Source: Alphaproteobacteria bacterium (GTDB lineage: Bacteria; Pseudomonadota; Alphaproteobacteria; Rhizobiales; Rhizobiaceae). Taken from it: 47,920 bases of DNA. This document shows positions 22,770-31,508 of this stretch, piece after piece. The stretch's first letter is position 1, and each line of letters opens with the position of its first letter. The notes under the pieces were generated by a model. It was not told where the DNA came from, made no database searches, and was given only the letters and a program-made list of their open reading frames with translations. Position numbers and translations under genes: made by a program. The stretch lies in assembly GCA_024280375.1 (NCBI GenBank), contig JAJRQF010000104.1:1-47920 (forward strand). Direction: 5' to 3'.

Positions 22770-25148
22770 CTATTTGTAATATTTCAACAGCTTTTGTTCA
22801 TTCTTCTTGCCGGAAAGATCAATGGTTTTTCCGTTAGTGGCAGAAATCATCGAGAATATATTTGATGCCGAATGGGGCGGGCTGAACAGGTAACCTTGAA
22901 TTTCATCGACATCAACTTCAGCAGTAATAGCGTCCAATTGTTCATCGCGCTCAATGCCTTCGACGACGATTGAGAGGCCGAGTTGTTTACTCATCTGAAC
23001 GATGTTTTTCAATAATGTCAGTGATTTTTCATTGGTATTTATATCGGTGACAAAGGAACGATCAATCTTGACCTTGTGCAGGGGAAGACTGTGCAGATAG
23101 CTTAAAGAAGAATAGCCTGTACCGAAATCGTCCAGCGAAATACGGATACCTAAATCACGCAATTCGTGCAAAACAGCCTGTGTTTTTGCCATGTCCTGCA
23201 ACATGACGGACTCGGTGACTTCCAGTTCCAATCGGCTTGCGGGAAGGCCTGTATCTTCCAGCGCCCGCTTAATGGTGCTTACAATGTCACCACGTTTAAA
23301 CTGGATGGACGAAAGATTTACCGCCACCCGGATTGTGCTCGGCCAGCGTTTGCATTCACGACAGGCGGCCCGCAAAATCCATTCACCGATCTCTACGATT
23401 AGTCCCATTTCTTCGGCAATCGGAATGAATGCGGTTGGCGGGACAATACCCATGGTTGGGTGATCCCAGCGAATGAGGGCTTCACAGGTGGTGATTCTTT
23501 TGGATGCAACATTCACGAGCGGTTGGAAATAGGCGCGGAACTCGCCCCTTTTTAATGCATTGCGCAGGTCATTTTCCAAACCGAGGCGCGCTTCCATCTG
23601 CAAGCCCATATCGGGTTGATAAAAGCGCCACATGCCTTTTCCGTCCTCTTTCGAGCGGTAGAGGGCAAGGTCTGCATTGCGCAGCAATATATCTGCATTT
23701 GCAGAAATATCGATGGTTGTTGCAATGCCAATACTGGCGCCAACGACAATCTCATGGCCATTGGCGTTAAAGGGTTCGTTGAGCGCATCTACAATAATTC
23801 CGGAAAGTGCGGACGCCTCTTCCTTGCAGCGAAGCTCAGGCAACAACACGACAAATTCATCGCCACCAAAACGTGAAAGTGGATAATTCCCGCCCGATAC
23901 GGCTCTCAACCGGTCTGCTATGCCGCGCAATAATTCGTCACCAACCGGGTGACCAAGCGTATCATTGACCTGTTTGAACTCGTCAATATCAATTACCAGT
24001 ACGGCGCAGTTCCTATTTTTGTCGCACTTGATAAGAGCATTGTTCATTTGGGCGCGAAAGTAGGCTCGATTTGGCAAGCCGGTTAAAGAATCATAACGGG
24101 CCATATGTTTGATTTTTTTGTCGGCTTCTACTCTTTTGGTTATATCTTCAAACAGCAATACGAGGCCATCATCGTCGGCATGCTGGAAGCTGAATTGCAA
24201 TATTGTCCGCCCGTGCATATTAATCTGCAGGGACGGAATGTGCCGGGAGTTTTTGTTTTCCTCTATATGGGCAATCAATCTGCGACTGTCTTTCGCCGAC
24301 AGGCTGTTATTTTTTACGCAATGGGTGATCAATTCCGCGAGGCTTAATTCTTTTGAATTCTTGAGCGATACACCGAGCAATTCGCTTGCCTGATCGTTGA
24401 AGACAACCAGGTGGGAATTCTTGTTGAACATACATAGCCCCTGCGGCATGTTATTTAGGGCTGCGTCTAGCTGGTTGGCGAGTTTGCCAACTTCGTTGCG
24501 CCCAATAACGGCCGCCAGCAAGGTATTTCGAAGTCGGTCTGCAATAGATTTCGCACCGGCAATGAATGGCAATAGCATGATAGCCAACAGGGTAAGATAA
24601 ATGTCCTGATGTGACATCAGGCCTATTACCAATGGAATTGAAAAGAATGCCAGTTGTACATTTACCAACCGGTTTATGCCAAAATTGCGTCCGAAAATGC
24701 CGATCATATTCACCAATGTGGCGGCAATACTGATCAGCTGTGCAATTGTGTCATCCAGATAATAAAACGCGAAGAAACACCAAAAGCCGAGTAATGCGGA
24801 TGATACAGCAGCGCCCGCTGTATAGCGATGCTCCCAGATGGTCATTTTTGCCCGATTGCTGATTGAAGCGCCAACATTGTTAAATTGGCAGGCATCAAGC
24901 CATCTCAACATTCCAATAATTGCAAATGAGATTGCGCACAAATACAAGGGGGTCGATGAGGTTTTCCAAGCTGTGGCGAATATTGCGGCCGCAGTACCCA
25001 ATGTACCCATGAGTAGTGATTTTCGCTCGGAAAACAGCGAACCAACCAGCGAAATATATATTTCGGTTGGTATCCACTTTTCTACAACTGGATTATTAAA
25101 ATGGTCGTTCGTACTCAAAGCGTGGTCCCCAGGCAGCCAAGAGGTCAC
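22770..25148 (-). CDS. Membrane GGDEF-EAL protein with PAS domain (c-di-GMP turnover)
   Basis: A protein of 792 residues. The N-terminal third holds several membrane helices (about residues 40-210), followed by a PAS-like sensor (NMPQGLCMFNKNSHLVVFNDQASELLG, about 230-340). The GGDEF domain has RFGGDEFVVLLPE near residue 425 with no RxxD inhibitory site 5 residues ahead. The EAL domain keeps its motifs in order: EALIRW, NLSSIQF, VTESVML, DDFGTGYSSLSYL, KIDRSF and VEGIE. Both synthesis and breakdown of c-di-GMP are therefore possible. The start appears to be GTG at 25148 without a clear ribosome site, and no in-frame ATG occurs before residue 47. Position beside glycosyltransferases suggests control of a surface polymer (inference). 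Confidence 0.92.
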   Translation of the reverse strand: MTSWLPGDHALSTNDHFNNPVVEKWIPTEIYISLVGSLFSERKSLLMGTLGTAAAIFATAWKTSSTPLYLCAISFAIIGMLRWLDACQFNNVGASISNRAKMTIWEHRYTAGAAVSSALLGFWCFFAFYYLDDTIAQLISIAATLVNMIGIFGRNFGINRLVNVQLAFFSIPLVIGLMSHQDIYLTLLAIMLLPFIAGAKSIADRLRNTLLAAVIGRNEVGKLANQLDAALNNMPQGLCMFNKNSHLVVFNDQASELLGVSLKNSKELSLAELITHCVKNNSLSAKDSRRLIAHIEENKNSRHIPSLQINMHGRTILQFSFQHADDDGLVLLFEDITKRVEADKKIKHMARYDSLTGLPNRAYFRAQMNNALIKCDKNRNCAVLVIDIDEFKQVNDTLGHPVGDELLRGIADRLRAVSGGNYPLSRFGGDEFVVLLPELRCKEEASALSGIIVDALNEPFNANGHEIVVGASIGIATTIDISANADILLRNADLALYRSKEDGKGMWRFYQPDMGLQMEARLGLENDLRNALKRGEFRAYFQPLVNVASKRITTCEALIRWDHPTMGIVPPTAFIPIAEEMGLIVEIGEWILRAACRECKRWPSTIRVAVNLSSIQFKRGDIVSTIKRALEDTGLPASRLELEVTESVMLQDMAKTQAVLHELRDLGIRISLDDFGTGYSSLSYLHSLPLHKVKIDRSFVTDINTNEKSLTLLKNIVQMSKQLGLSIVVEGIERDEQLDAITAEVDVDEIQGYLFSPPHSASNIFSMISATNGKTIDLSGKKNEQKLLKYYK

Positions 25149-25421
25149 TTTACATTACTAGGGTAACTCAAATGTGAACGTAACTGTAAACTCTGCAATG
25201 TGATTAATAGCCAATTAAGCATTTCAACCCGTTGGCGATTCTGATTAAATTTCGCTGATGATTTGTTTGTCAAATTGAGAAGAATCGTTCCGTTTTGACT
25301 GTTTGGGAAATATTACGGTGTAGTGCCCGCCCAATTTTTCAATAGTGGTTGCCCGCAGATAGTTTTATGCATATTGTCGTTACTCGAATGAAATTATTAA
25401 TTAGTCTCAAGGTCCGTCTGG

Positions 25422-27875
25422 ATGAAGCGGTTAGATAGCGCGCGTATTCTCATGTATTCGCATGATACGTTCGGACTGGGGCATTTGCGAAGGTGCCGGG
25501 CGATAGCCCATGCGCTGGTAGAGCGGTTCAAGGGCGTTACTGTCCTGATTATCTCCGGTTCGCAAATTGCCGGAGCATTTGATTTCCGTGCCCGTGTGGA
25601 TTTCGTTAAAATTCCCAGTGTTATCAAGCTTTATAACGGTGATTACACCTCAATTGGTGATCATATCGACCTGGAAGATACGCTGGAAATGCGCCGTTCA
25701 GTTATTGAATCGACGGCGGAAGCCTTTGATCCACATATATTCATCATAGACAAGGAGCCGCTTGGCCTGCGTGGTGAAGTGGAGCCAACTTTGCGGATGT
25801 TGAAAGCGCGCGGGACTACGCTGGTTCTTGGCTTGCGCGACGTTATGGACTCGCCCGAATTGCTAGAGCAGGAATGGGCAAAGAAGAATCTATTGAATGC
25901 TATTGACGAACTTTATGATCATGTATGGGTTTACGGGCCAAAATCGTTTTGGCAACCGCTACAAGGGCTGGAATTGCCTGAAGGTCTTGAGGAGCGGATT
26001 TCTTATACGGGCTTTCTTCGTCGGGAGGTGCCGACAGACGAACACCATGTGAGCCATAATCTGCCGGACGATTATATTCTGGTAACTGCCGGTGGCGGTG
26101 GCGATGGCGAGCAGTTGATGACCAAAGTTTTGGCTGCCCGCGAGCATGATAAGACCCTCGACTTTCCGCTGGTTATGGTGTTGGGGCCGTTTATGAAAGG
26201 TGAAACTCAGGAAGAAATTCACATAAGGGCAGAAAAGCTGGGGAATATAATTGTTATTGATTTTGACAATGAGCTGGAAACGATCGTCGCAAAAGCGCGC
26301 GCCGTTATTGGTATGTGCGGTTACAATACGTTTTGTGAGATAATCTCGTTTGATCGACCGGCCCTTTTCATGCCGCGCACCCACCCACGCGAAGAACAGT
26401 TAATCCGGGCTGAACGGGCAAGCGAATTGGGTTGGGTGAACAAGTTTAGCGCAGAGGAAACCCAGGACCCTGAATTTATGGTCAAAGTGTTGCGAGACTT
26501 GCCCGGTAAACCTCGACCATCCCAATCGGACGTTGCGATTGACCTTTCCGGTTTGGACAAAATTTGTGGCTTGGTGCAAGCGATATTTGAACCGCCTGGT
26601 GGTGAACACCGTATATCAAGCCGAGGGAAAAACCGTGTTGCAGTGGTATTAAAAGGCTATCCCAGATTATCTGAAACATTTATCGCGCAGGAAATTCTGG
26701 CTCTGGAAAAAGCCGGAATTGATCTGGCGATTGTATCGCTGCGCCACCCGACAGATAAAAAGCGGCATCCGGTTCACAACGAAATAAAAGCCAAGATCAA
26801 TTATCTGCCTGAATATCTTTATCAGGAACCCATGCGGGTTCTTAAAGGTTGGCTCAAATCCCGCCGTATGGTTGGCTACCGCGAAGCCCGCAAGGTTTGG
26901 TTGCGTGATCTGATGCGCGATTTTTCTCCGAACCGTGTGCGCCGTTGGGGGCAGGCGATGGTTATGGCGGGCGAACTTGATGATGATTTCACCTGGGTTT
27001 ATGGACATTTTATTCATACGCCGGGGTCAGTGACCCGCTATTGCGGTATGATCCGTCATCTTCCGTGGTCCTATTCTGCCCATGCAAAAGATATATGGAC
27101 CTCGCCTGACTGGGAATTATCAGAAAAACTGGATTCAGCCGAATGGACGGTGACCTGTACCCGTGGTGGAGCCGATCACCTTTCCGGGTTGGCTGTATCA
27201 AGCGACAAAGTTCGGTTGCTTTATCATGGTTTGGATTTAAGCCGCTTTGCGCCTGGTGATGAAAAACCCTCAAAGCGCACGGGCAAGGGTGCGCCGGTGC
27301 GTTTTCTTACTGTTGGCCGGGCGGTAGAAAAAAAGGGGCTCGATAATCTGTTGAATGCGCTGGCAAAACTGCCGGATGATTTAAATTGGCAATGGATTCA
27401 TATTGGCGGCGGGCCGTTGCTTGCTAAACTTAAAGAGCAGGGAAAAGCGCTGGGGATCGAGAAAAACCTGGAATTTCTTGGCTCTCAATCGCAGCAAAAA
27501 GTGCTAGAAACCTATCGTGCCAGCGATGTCTTTATTTTACCGTGCCGGATTGCTGCTGATGGCGACCGTGATGGGCTGCCAAATGTGATTGTTGAGGCAC
27601 AAAGCCAGCGAATGGCGGTAATTTCAACGCCGATTTCTGGCATTCCGGAATTGATTGATGATGGTGAAAACGGGCTGCTGGTTGAGCCTGACCAACCGCA
27701 ATTGCTGGCTGATGCGATTGAAAAGCTGGCACGTGATCCAAAGCTTCGGGCCAAATTTGGTCGCGAGGGCCGCAGCCGCGTCGAGGCTGGATTTAATGCA
27801 GAAAACGAAATCGTTATGCTGGTTGACCTGTTGCAAAATGGGCAGCAATCCGCTGTCACCCCCGCTGAAAAATGA
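25422..27875 (+). CDS. Two-domain glycosyltransferase: MurG-like half fused to GT4 half
   Basis: A protein of 817 residues made of two GT-B enzymes. Residues 1 to about 395 form a COG4671/MurG-like unit (HDTFGLGHLRRCRAIAHAL; AGGGGDGEQLM; MCGYNTFCEIISFDRPALFMPR). From about 405 (VAVVLKGYPRLSETFIAQEI) a GT4 unit begins, with the sugar-nucleotide part VRFLTVGRAVEKKGLDNLLNA and the DGLPNVIVEA motif near its end. It starts after AAGG 8 nt upstream and overlaps the next gene by 4 nt (ATGA). The following two genes repeat the same two folds unfused, so the operon is A-B fused, A, B. The sugars and acceptor are not known. Cytoplasmic location is likely, as there are no membrane segments. Confidence 0.88.
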   Translation: MKRLDSARILMYSHDTFGLGHLRRCRAIAHALVERFKGVTVLIISGSQIAGAFDFRARVDFVKIPSVIKLYNGDYTSIGDHIDLEDTLEMRRSVIESTAEAFDPHIFIIDKEPLGLRGEVEPTLRMLKARGTTLVLGLRDVMDSPELLEQEWAKKNLLNAIDELYDHVWVYGPKSFWQPLQGLELPEGLEERISYTGFLRREVPTDEHHVSHNLPDDYILVTAGGGGDGEQLMTKVLAAREHDKTLDFPLVMVLGPFMKGETQEEIHIRAEKLGNIIVIDFDNELETIVAKARAVIGMCGYNTFCEIISFDRPALFMPRTHPREEQLIRAERASELGWVNKFSAEETQDPEFMVKVLRDLPGKPRPSQSDVAIDLSGLDKICGLVQAIFEPPGGEHRISSRGKNRVAVVLKGYPRLSETFIAQEILALEKAGIDLAIVSLRHPTDKKRHPVHNEIKAKINYLPEYLYQEPMRVLKGWLKSRRMVGYREARKVWLRDLMRDFSPNRVRRWGQAMVMAGELDDDFTWVYGHFIHTPGSVTRYCGMIRHLPWSYSAHAKDIWTSPDWELSEKLDSAEWTVTCTRGGADHLSGLAVSSDKVRLLYHGLDLSRFAPGDEKPSKRTGKGAPVRFLTVGRAVEKKGLDNLLNALAKLPDDLNWQWIHIGGGPLLAKLKEQGKALGIEKNLEFLGSQSQQKVLETYRASDVFILPCRIAADGDRDGLPNVIVEAQSQRMAVISTPISGIPELIDDGENGLLVEPDQPQLLADAIEKLARDPKLRAKFGREGRSRVEAGFNAENEIVMLVDLLQNGQQSAVTPAEK

Positions 27876-29071
27876 GCGACATCAGGGATATTCCCTCGCA
27901 AGGCAAGAGCGGCAAACGCCTGTTGTTTTATGTGCAACATTTGTTGGGGGTTGGGCACGTATTTCGGGCGCAACGGCTATGTGAGGGCTTTGCTAAAGCC
28001 GGTCTTTCCGTCGATGTGATTTTTGGTGGCGAACCGCTGCCGAATATGGAATTTGCCGCTGAGAGCATTCATTTTCTGCCCTATATCAAGGCGGGTGCTA
28101 TAGATTATTCTTTCAACATTGATGCGGATGGCAATCGGCTAAGTGATGCCTATATGGCGAAGCGGCAGGAGAAATTGCTTGCCATTTTTGCGGGACTTTC
28201 ACCTGATTTAATCCTGATCGAAGCCTGGCCCTTCGGGCGGCGGGTTGTGCGCCATGAAATTATGGCGATGCTGGATATGGCCAAAGCGCGTGAGAAACCG
28301 CCTTTGATCTATACCTCGGTGCGCGATATTTTGCAGGAGGGCCGCAAACCCGGCCGCATTGAAGAGGTCGCTGATAATGTTGAAAAATATCTCGATGGCA
28401 TTCTGGTTCATTCTGATCCGGCCCTGATAAAGCTGGATGAGACCTTCAGTCTTGCGGAGAAGATTTCGAACAAGTTTCATTATACTGGCTTTGTGCGGGC
28501 AAAGGTTGAGACCGTGCCTGCTGATGTGGAGAAATTTGATGTGATCGTTACTATTGGCGGCGGTGCTTTTGGCGAAGGGCTGATTAAAACCGCTCTTAAG
28601 GCGCGCGAGCATTCGGCACTGAAGGAGGCCCAATGGTGCCTTTGTACCGGGCCAAACCTGCCGGAGCCGGCAGTTGAATATTTGAAACAGAATTGCCCGG
28701 ATGGGGTGAGCATCAAAACATTTCTACCGGGTCTTGCAGCACATTTGGAACGAGCAAAATTGTCGATCTCGCAGGTGGGTTATAATACCACAATGGATGT
28801 ATTGTCGGCCGGTCAAACAGGCGAATGCCGTGCGGTTTTTGTGCCTTCAGATATTGCTGGCCAAAGCGAACAATTGCGCCGTGCAGAATTGTTGCAGCAA
28901 AAAGGCTATGCGATTTCTCTGCCTGAATCGCAATTGACACCAAAGGCGCTGGCCAAGGCAATTGACCAGGCCATGAAATTGCCAAAGATCCGTTCTGAAA
29001 TAAACTTTTCCGGTGTGAATAATAGTGCCAGAATTCTAAAAAATATGCTTTCAACACGAGGTGGCCGCTAA
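27872..29071 (+). CDS. MurG-like (COG4671-type) glycosyltransferase
   Basis: A protein of 399 residues that matches the layout of the N-terminal half of the preceding fused protein: VQHLLGVGHVFRAQRLCEGF at the N-terminus, a mid-region YTSVRDILQEGRKPGR, TIGGGAFGEGL at the second Rossmann fold and SQVGYNTTMDVLSAG with a following QSEQLRRAE near the donor site. These are features of the GT28/MurG clan. Its start overlaps the upstream stop (27872-27875) and its stop overlaps the next start (TAATG), so all three genes are translationally coupled. It is not MurG itself, as no murein gene cluster is near and the motifs diverge. Confidence 0.82.
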   Translation: MSDIRDIPSQGKSGKRLLFYVQHLLGVGHVFRAQRLCEGFAKAGLSVDVIFGGEPLPNMEFAAESIHFLPYIKAGAIDYSFNIDADGNRLSDAYMAKRQEKLLAIFAGLSPDLILIEAWPFGRRVVRHEIMAMLDMAKAREKPPLIYTSVRDILQEGRKPGRIEEVADNVEKYLDGILVHSDPALIKLDETFSLAEKISNKFHYTGFVRAKVETVPADVEKFDVIVTIGGGAFGEGLIKTALKAREHSALKEAQWCLCTGPNLPEPAVEYLKQNCPDGVSIKTFLPGLAAHLERAKLSISQVGYNTTMDVLSAGQTGECRAVFVPSDIAGQSEQLRRAELLQQKGYAISLPESQLTPKALAKAIDQAMKLPKIRSEINFSGVNNSARILKNMLSTRGGR

Positions 29072-30183
29072 TGCGTATTGCGTTTTACGCGCCGATTAAA
29101 CCACCCGATCATCACATTCCATCGGGCGACCGGCTGATTGCCGGTAATCTAATTAAGGCACTTAAGCTTGCGGATTTCGAGGTTGAATTGGCCTCGCGTT
29201 ATATTGCCTATTCCAAGCGCAGTGATGGTGAAATCCTGCAGCAGAAAAAGATCGGCGCGCTGCAGGAGGCCGCCGACCTTATTGCAAAATATCAGGCACT
29301 TTCGCCTGACGCGCGTCCGCAAATCTGGATTACCTATCACCCCTATTGCAAGGCACCGGACTGGATTGGCCCGACGGTCGCCCATGCGCTTGAAATTCCC
29401 TATGTGACGATTGAGGCCTGTAAAACCGGGCAGGGCGATCAATGGCTGCCATGGCGGGCGGAAGCGCAGGCCGGCATTAAACTGGCCGATTTGCATTTAT
29501 GGTTCAAGCCAACCGATTATCAATATTTGAGCGAATTGCTTGGTTCAACCAAACAGCTTTGTGCCATTCCGCCGTTTATTGATCTGGAAAAATTGCAAGA
29601 CAGTGAAGCCGTTGAATTGCCAAAAGAATGGAACCCGGAGACACCAGTAATCGTTACTGTTGGCATGATGCGCAAGGGCAAGAAAGATCATAATTTCACC
29701 CTGATGGCCGAGATTTTGAAAGATATGCAGGACGTTCCCTGGAACATGGTGATTGTTGGTGGCGGGCCGGAGGAAGATGCTGTGAGAACGGCATTCTCGG
29801 CCATCTCTGCTGAACGGCTTTTCTGGTGCGGGCAGGTGCCGTCATCTGATGTGAGCGGCTATATGAAGGCCAGCGATGTTTTTATCTGGCCCGGTTGGAA
29901 AGAGCCGATTGGCATGGTTTATCTGGAAGCAGCATCAAGTGGTTTGCCGATCGTTGCTTTTGATAATATGGGTGTGCCGCTGGTTGTTAGCCATGAAAAA
30001 ACCGGGCTTTTAGCGCCGTTGGATGATCTGGGTCAGTTTCGTGTTTATTTGAAAACGCTGCTCGAAAATCCAAAAATGCGCCGCGAAATGGGCACTGCTG
30101 CGAAGCTATTTGTGCAAGACGAGCGCAGCATCAACGCGGCCGTTTCAAAGCTGAAATCGTGCCTTGCCGGTCTGGCCTTATGA
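29071..30183 (+). CDS. GT4 glycosyltransferase
   Basis: A GT-B enzyme of 370 residues. Its N-terminal half begins IAFYAPIKPPDHHIPSGDRLIAGNLIKAL, and the C-terminal GT4 half has PVIVTVGMMRKGKKDHNFTLMAEIL, WNMVIVGGGPEEDAV, ASDVFIWPGWKEPIGMVYLEAASSGLPIVA (the E-x7-E type donor motif) and EKTGLLAPLDD. It is the last gene of the three-gene glycosyltransferase operon; its stop codon overlaps the convergent ureohydrolase gene by 6 nt. As the final enzyme it may add a branch or terminal sugar, but that is speculation. Confidence 0.85.
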   Translation: MRIAFYAPIKPPDHHIPSGDRLIAGNLIKALKLADFEVELASRYIAYSKRSDGEILQQKKIGALQEAADLIAKYQALSPDARPQIWITYHPYCKAPDWIGPTVAHALEIPYVTIEACKTGQGDQWLPWRAEAQAGIKLADLHLWFKPTDYQYLSELLGSTKQLCAIPPFIDLEKLQDSEAVELPKEWNPETPVIVTVGMMRKGKKDHNFTLMAEILKDMQDVPWNMVIVGGGPEEDAVRTAFSAISAERLFWCGQVPSSDVSGYMKASDVFIWPGWKEPIGMVYLEAASSGLPIVAFDNMGVPLVVSHEKTGLLAPLDDLGQFRVYLKTLLENPKMRREMGTAAKLFVQDERSINAAVSKLKSCLAGLAL

Positions 30184-31179
30184 ATTTGCCACCTGCGGCC
30201 CTTTCCATTTGGCTGAAATTGAACGCGCCAGCACGCACATGATTTCAAACATTATGGAAACACCCAGCCAGCCGGTGCCGCCGGAGGGATCAAAGGGTGG
30301 CGAAACCTCAACCAAATCCGCGCCAACCAGATTAATGCCGTCCATCAGGCGGATCAGCTCCTGCGCCTGAAAACTGGTTGGCCCACCAATTTCCGGGGTG
30401 CCAGTGCCAGGCGCGTAGGCCGGGTCGATGAAATCAATATCGAAGCTGCAATAGGTATCGCCATCGCCGACGATATTGCGGGCTGCGGCCATCACGTCCT
30501 TGGCGCCACGGGCAAAATATTCCTCGATCGGGATGATGGTCACCCCCTGGGAGCGGCCCCATTCGATGTCTTCGCCGTCATACATCGTGCCACGAATGCC
30601 GATTTGTACCACCCGTTCGGGGTCAAGTAGTCCTTCTTCTATGGCGCGGCGAAATGGGGTGCCGTGGGTATATTTGTAGCCATCAAAATAGCTGTCATAT
30701 AAATCGGTGTGGGCATCAAAATGGATCATGCCAATGGGATGGTCTTTGGCAAGGGCGCGAAGCACCGGCAGCGAGATGAGGTGATCGCCACCAGCGGACA
30801 TGGGAGCAATGCCCAATGCGATAACTTTGTTATAGAAGTCTTCAATGCGCTGCATCGAATCCAGCAGGTCTGCCGGGTTAATATCCGCGTCCCCAAGATC
30901 GGCACAATTGACCAGTGCAAAGGGGTCTATGCCGGTTGCGGGGTTGATACGGCGGATCATGGTTGAGTAATCGCGCAATTGACGCGGCCCATGCCGGGGG
31001 CCGGGCCGGTTTGTGGTGCCCGCATCCCACGGAACGCCGATAATACCCATTTCAACTTCATTGATGCGTTGATGATCAAGTCCCAAATTTGGCAATCGCA
31101 TAAAGGTTGGAATGCCCGCAAACCGCGGCACTTCCATGCCAGAAACCGGGTGAAAAAACTCATCTGAAGAATGGATCAT
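30178..31179 (-). CDS. Agmatinase-like ureohydrolase (arginase family)
   Basis: A manganese enzyme of 333 residues that splits a guanidino compound into urea and an amine. All metal-binding motifs are present: SAGGDHLIS, HFDAHTDLYD and SFDIDFIDPAYAPGTGTPE. The N-terminal MEVPRFAGIPTFMRLP and the overall length fit agmatinase, guanidinobutyrase or guanidinopropionase rather than arginase. The ATG at 31179 is used; a TTG 15 nt upstream is a weaker choice. No decarboxylase or transporter for arginine is adjacent, so the exact substrate is open. Confidence 0.9.
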   Translation of the reverse strand: MIHSSDEFFHPVSGMEVPRFAGIPTFMRLPNLGLDHQRINEVEMGIIGVPWDAGTTNRPGPRHGPRQLRDYSTMIRRINPATGIDPFALVNCADLGDADINPADLLDSMQRIEDFYNKVIALGIAPMSAGGDHLISLPVLRALAKDHPIGMIHFDAHTDLYDSYFDGYKYTHGTPFRRAIEEGLLDPERVVQIGIRGTMYDGEDIEWGRSQGVTIIPIEEYFARGAKDVMAAARNIVGDGDTYCSFDIDFIDPAYAPGTGTPEIGGPTSFQAQELIRLMDGINLVGADLVEVSPPFDPSGGTGWLGVSIMFEIMCVLARSISAKWKGPQVANS

Positions 31180-31220
31180 GTGGGGGGCTCGCAATTAACT
31201 GAATTGATTCTCAATATTTC

Positions 31221-31424
31221 TCAATAGTCTGTCAATTTTTTGTCCGGGTCATATTTAATATCGCCTGCATCTCTGGTTACTGCCTGGCCGCATACGGTCT
31301 TGCCATCTGCCCCGGTTGAAAGACTGGGCGAGCCATAAAGAACCCAACCCTCAGAAAGCGCTTTGGTGACCTTGTGGCAAAAGGCGGAATCATCTCCGCC
31401 GGTCAGAAATCTGTAAACATGCAT
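31221..31424 (-). CDS. DUF1737 protein
   Basis: A protein of 67 residues with the DUF1737 pattern: MHVYRFLTGGDDSAFCHKVTKALSEGWVLYGSPSL near the N-terminus, then VCGQAVTRD. The family is small, cytoplasmic and of unknown function. The start at 31424 has GGGAG 8 nt upstream. It is divergent from the FAD oxidoreductase and 41 bp downstream of the ureohydrolase start on the same strand. Confidence 0.85.
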   Translation of the reverse strand: MHVYRFLTGGDDSAFCHKVTKALSEGWVLYGSPSLSTGADGKTVCGQAVTRDAGDIKYDPDKKLTDY

Positions 31425-31508
31425 TGTGAAATCTCCCTTTTCGAATTTCATTACCGAGATTTTTTGCACGATCTTGCGTGCGGGTAAACTTTATTGTTTC
31501 CTGTCTGG

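Noticed and set aside
25422-27875. The 817-residue glycosyltransferase as a sequencing error joining two genes
   Set aside because: The reading frame is continuous through the linker near residue 400 with no stop or shift, and both halves are intact; a true fusion is simpler, though reads should confirm it.
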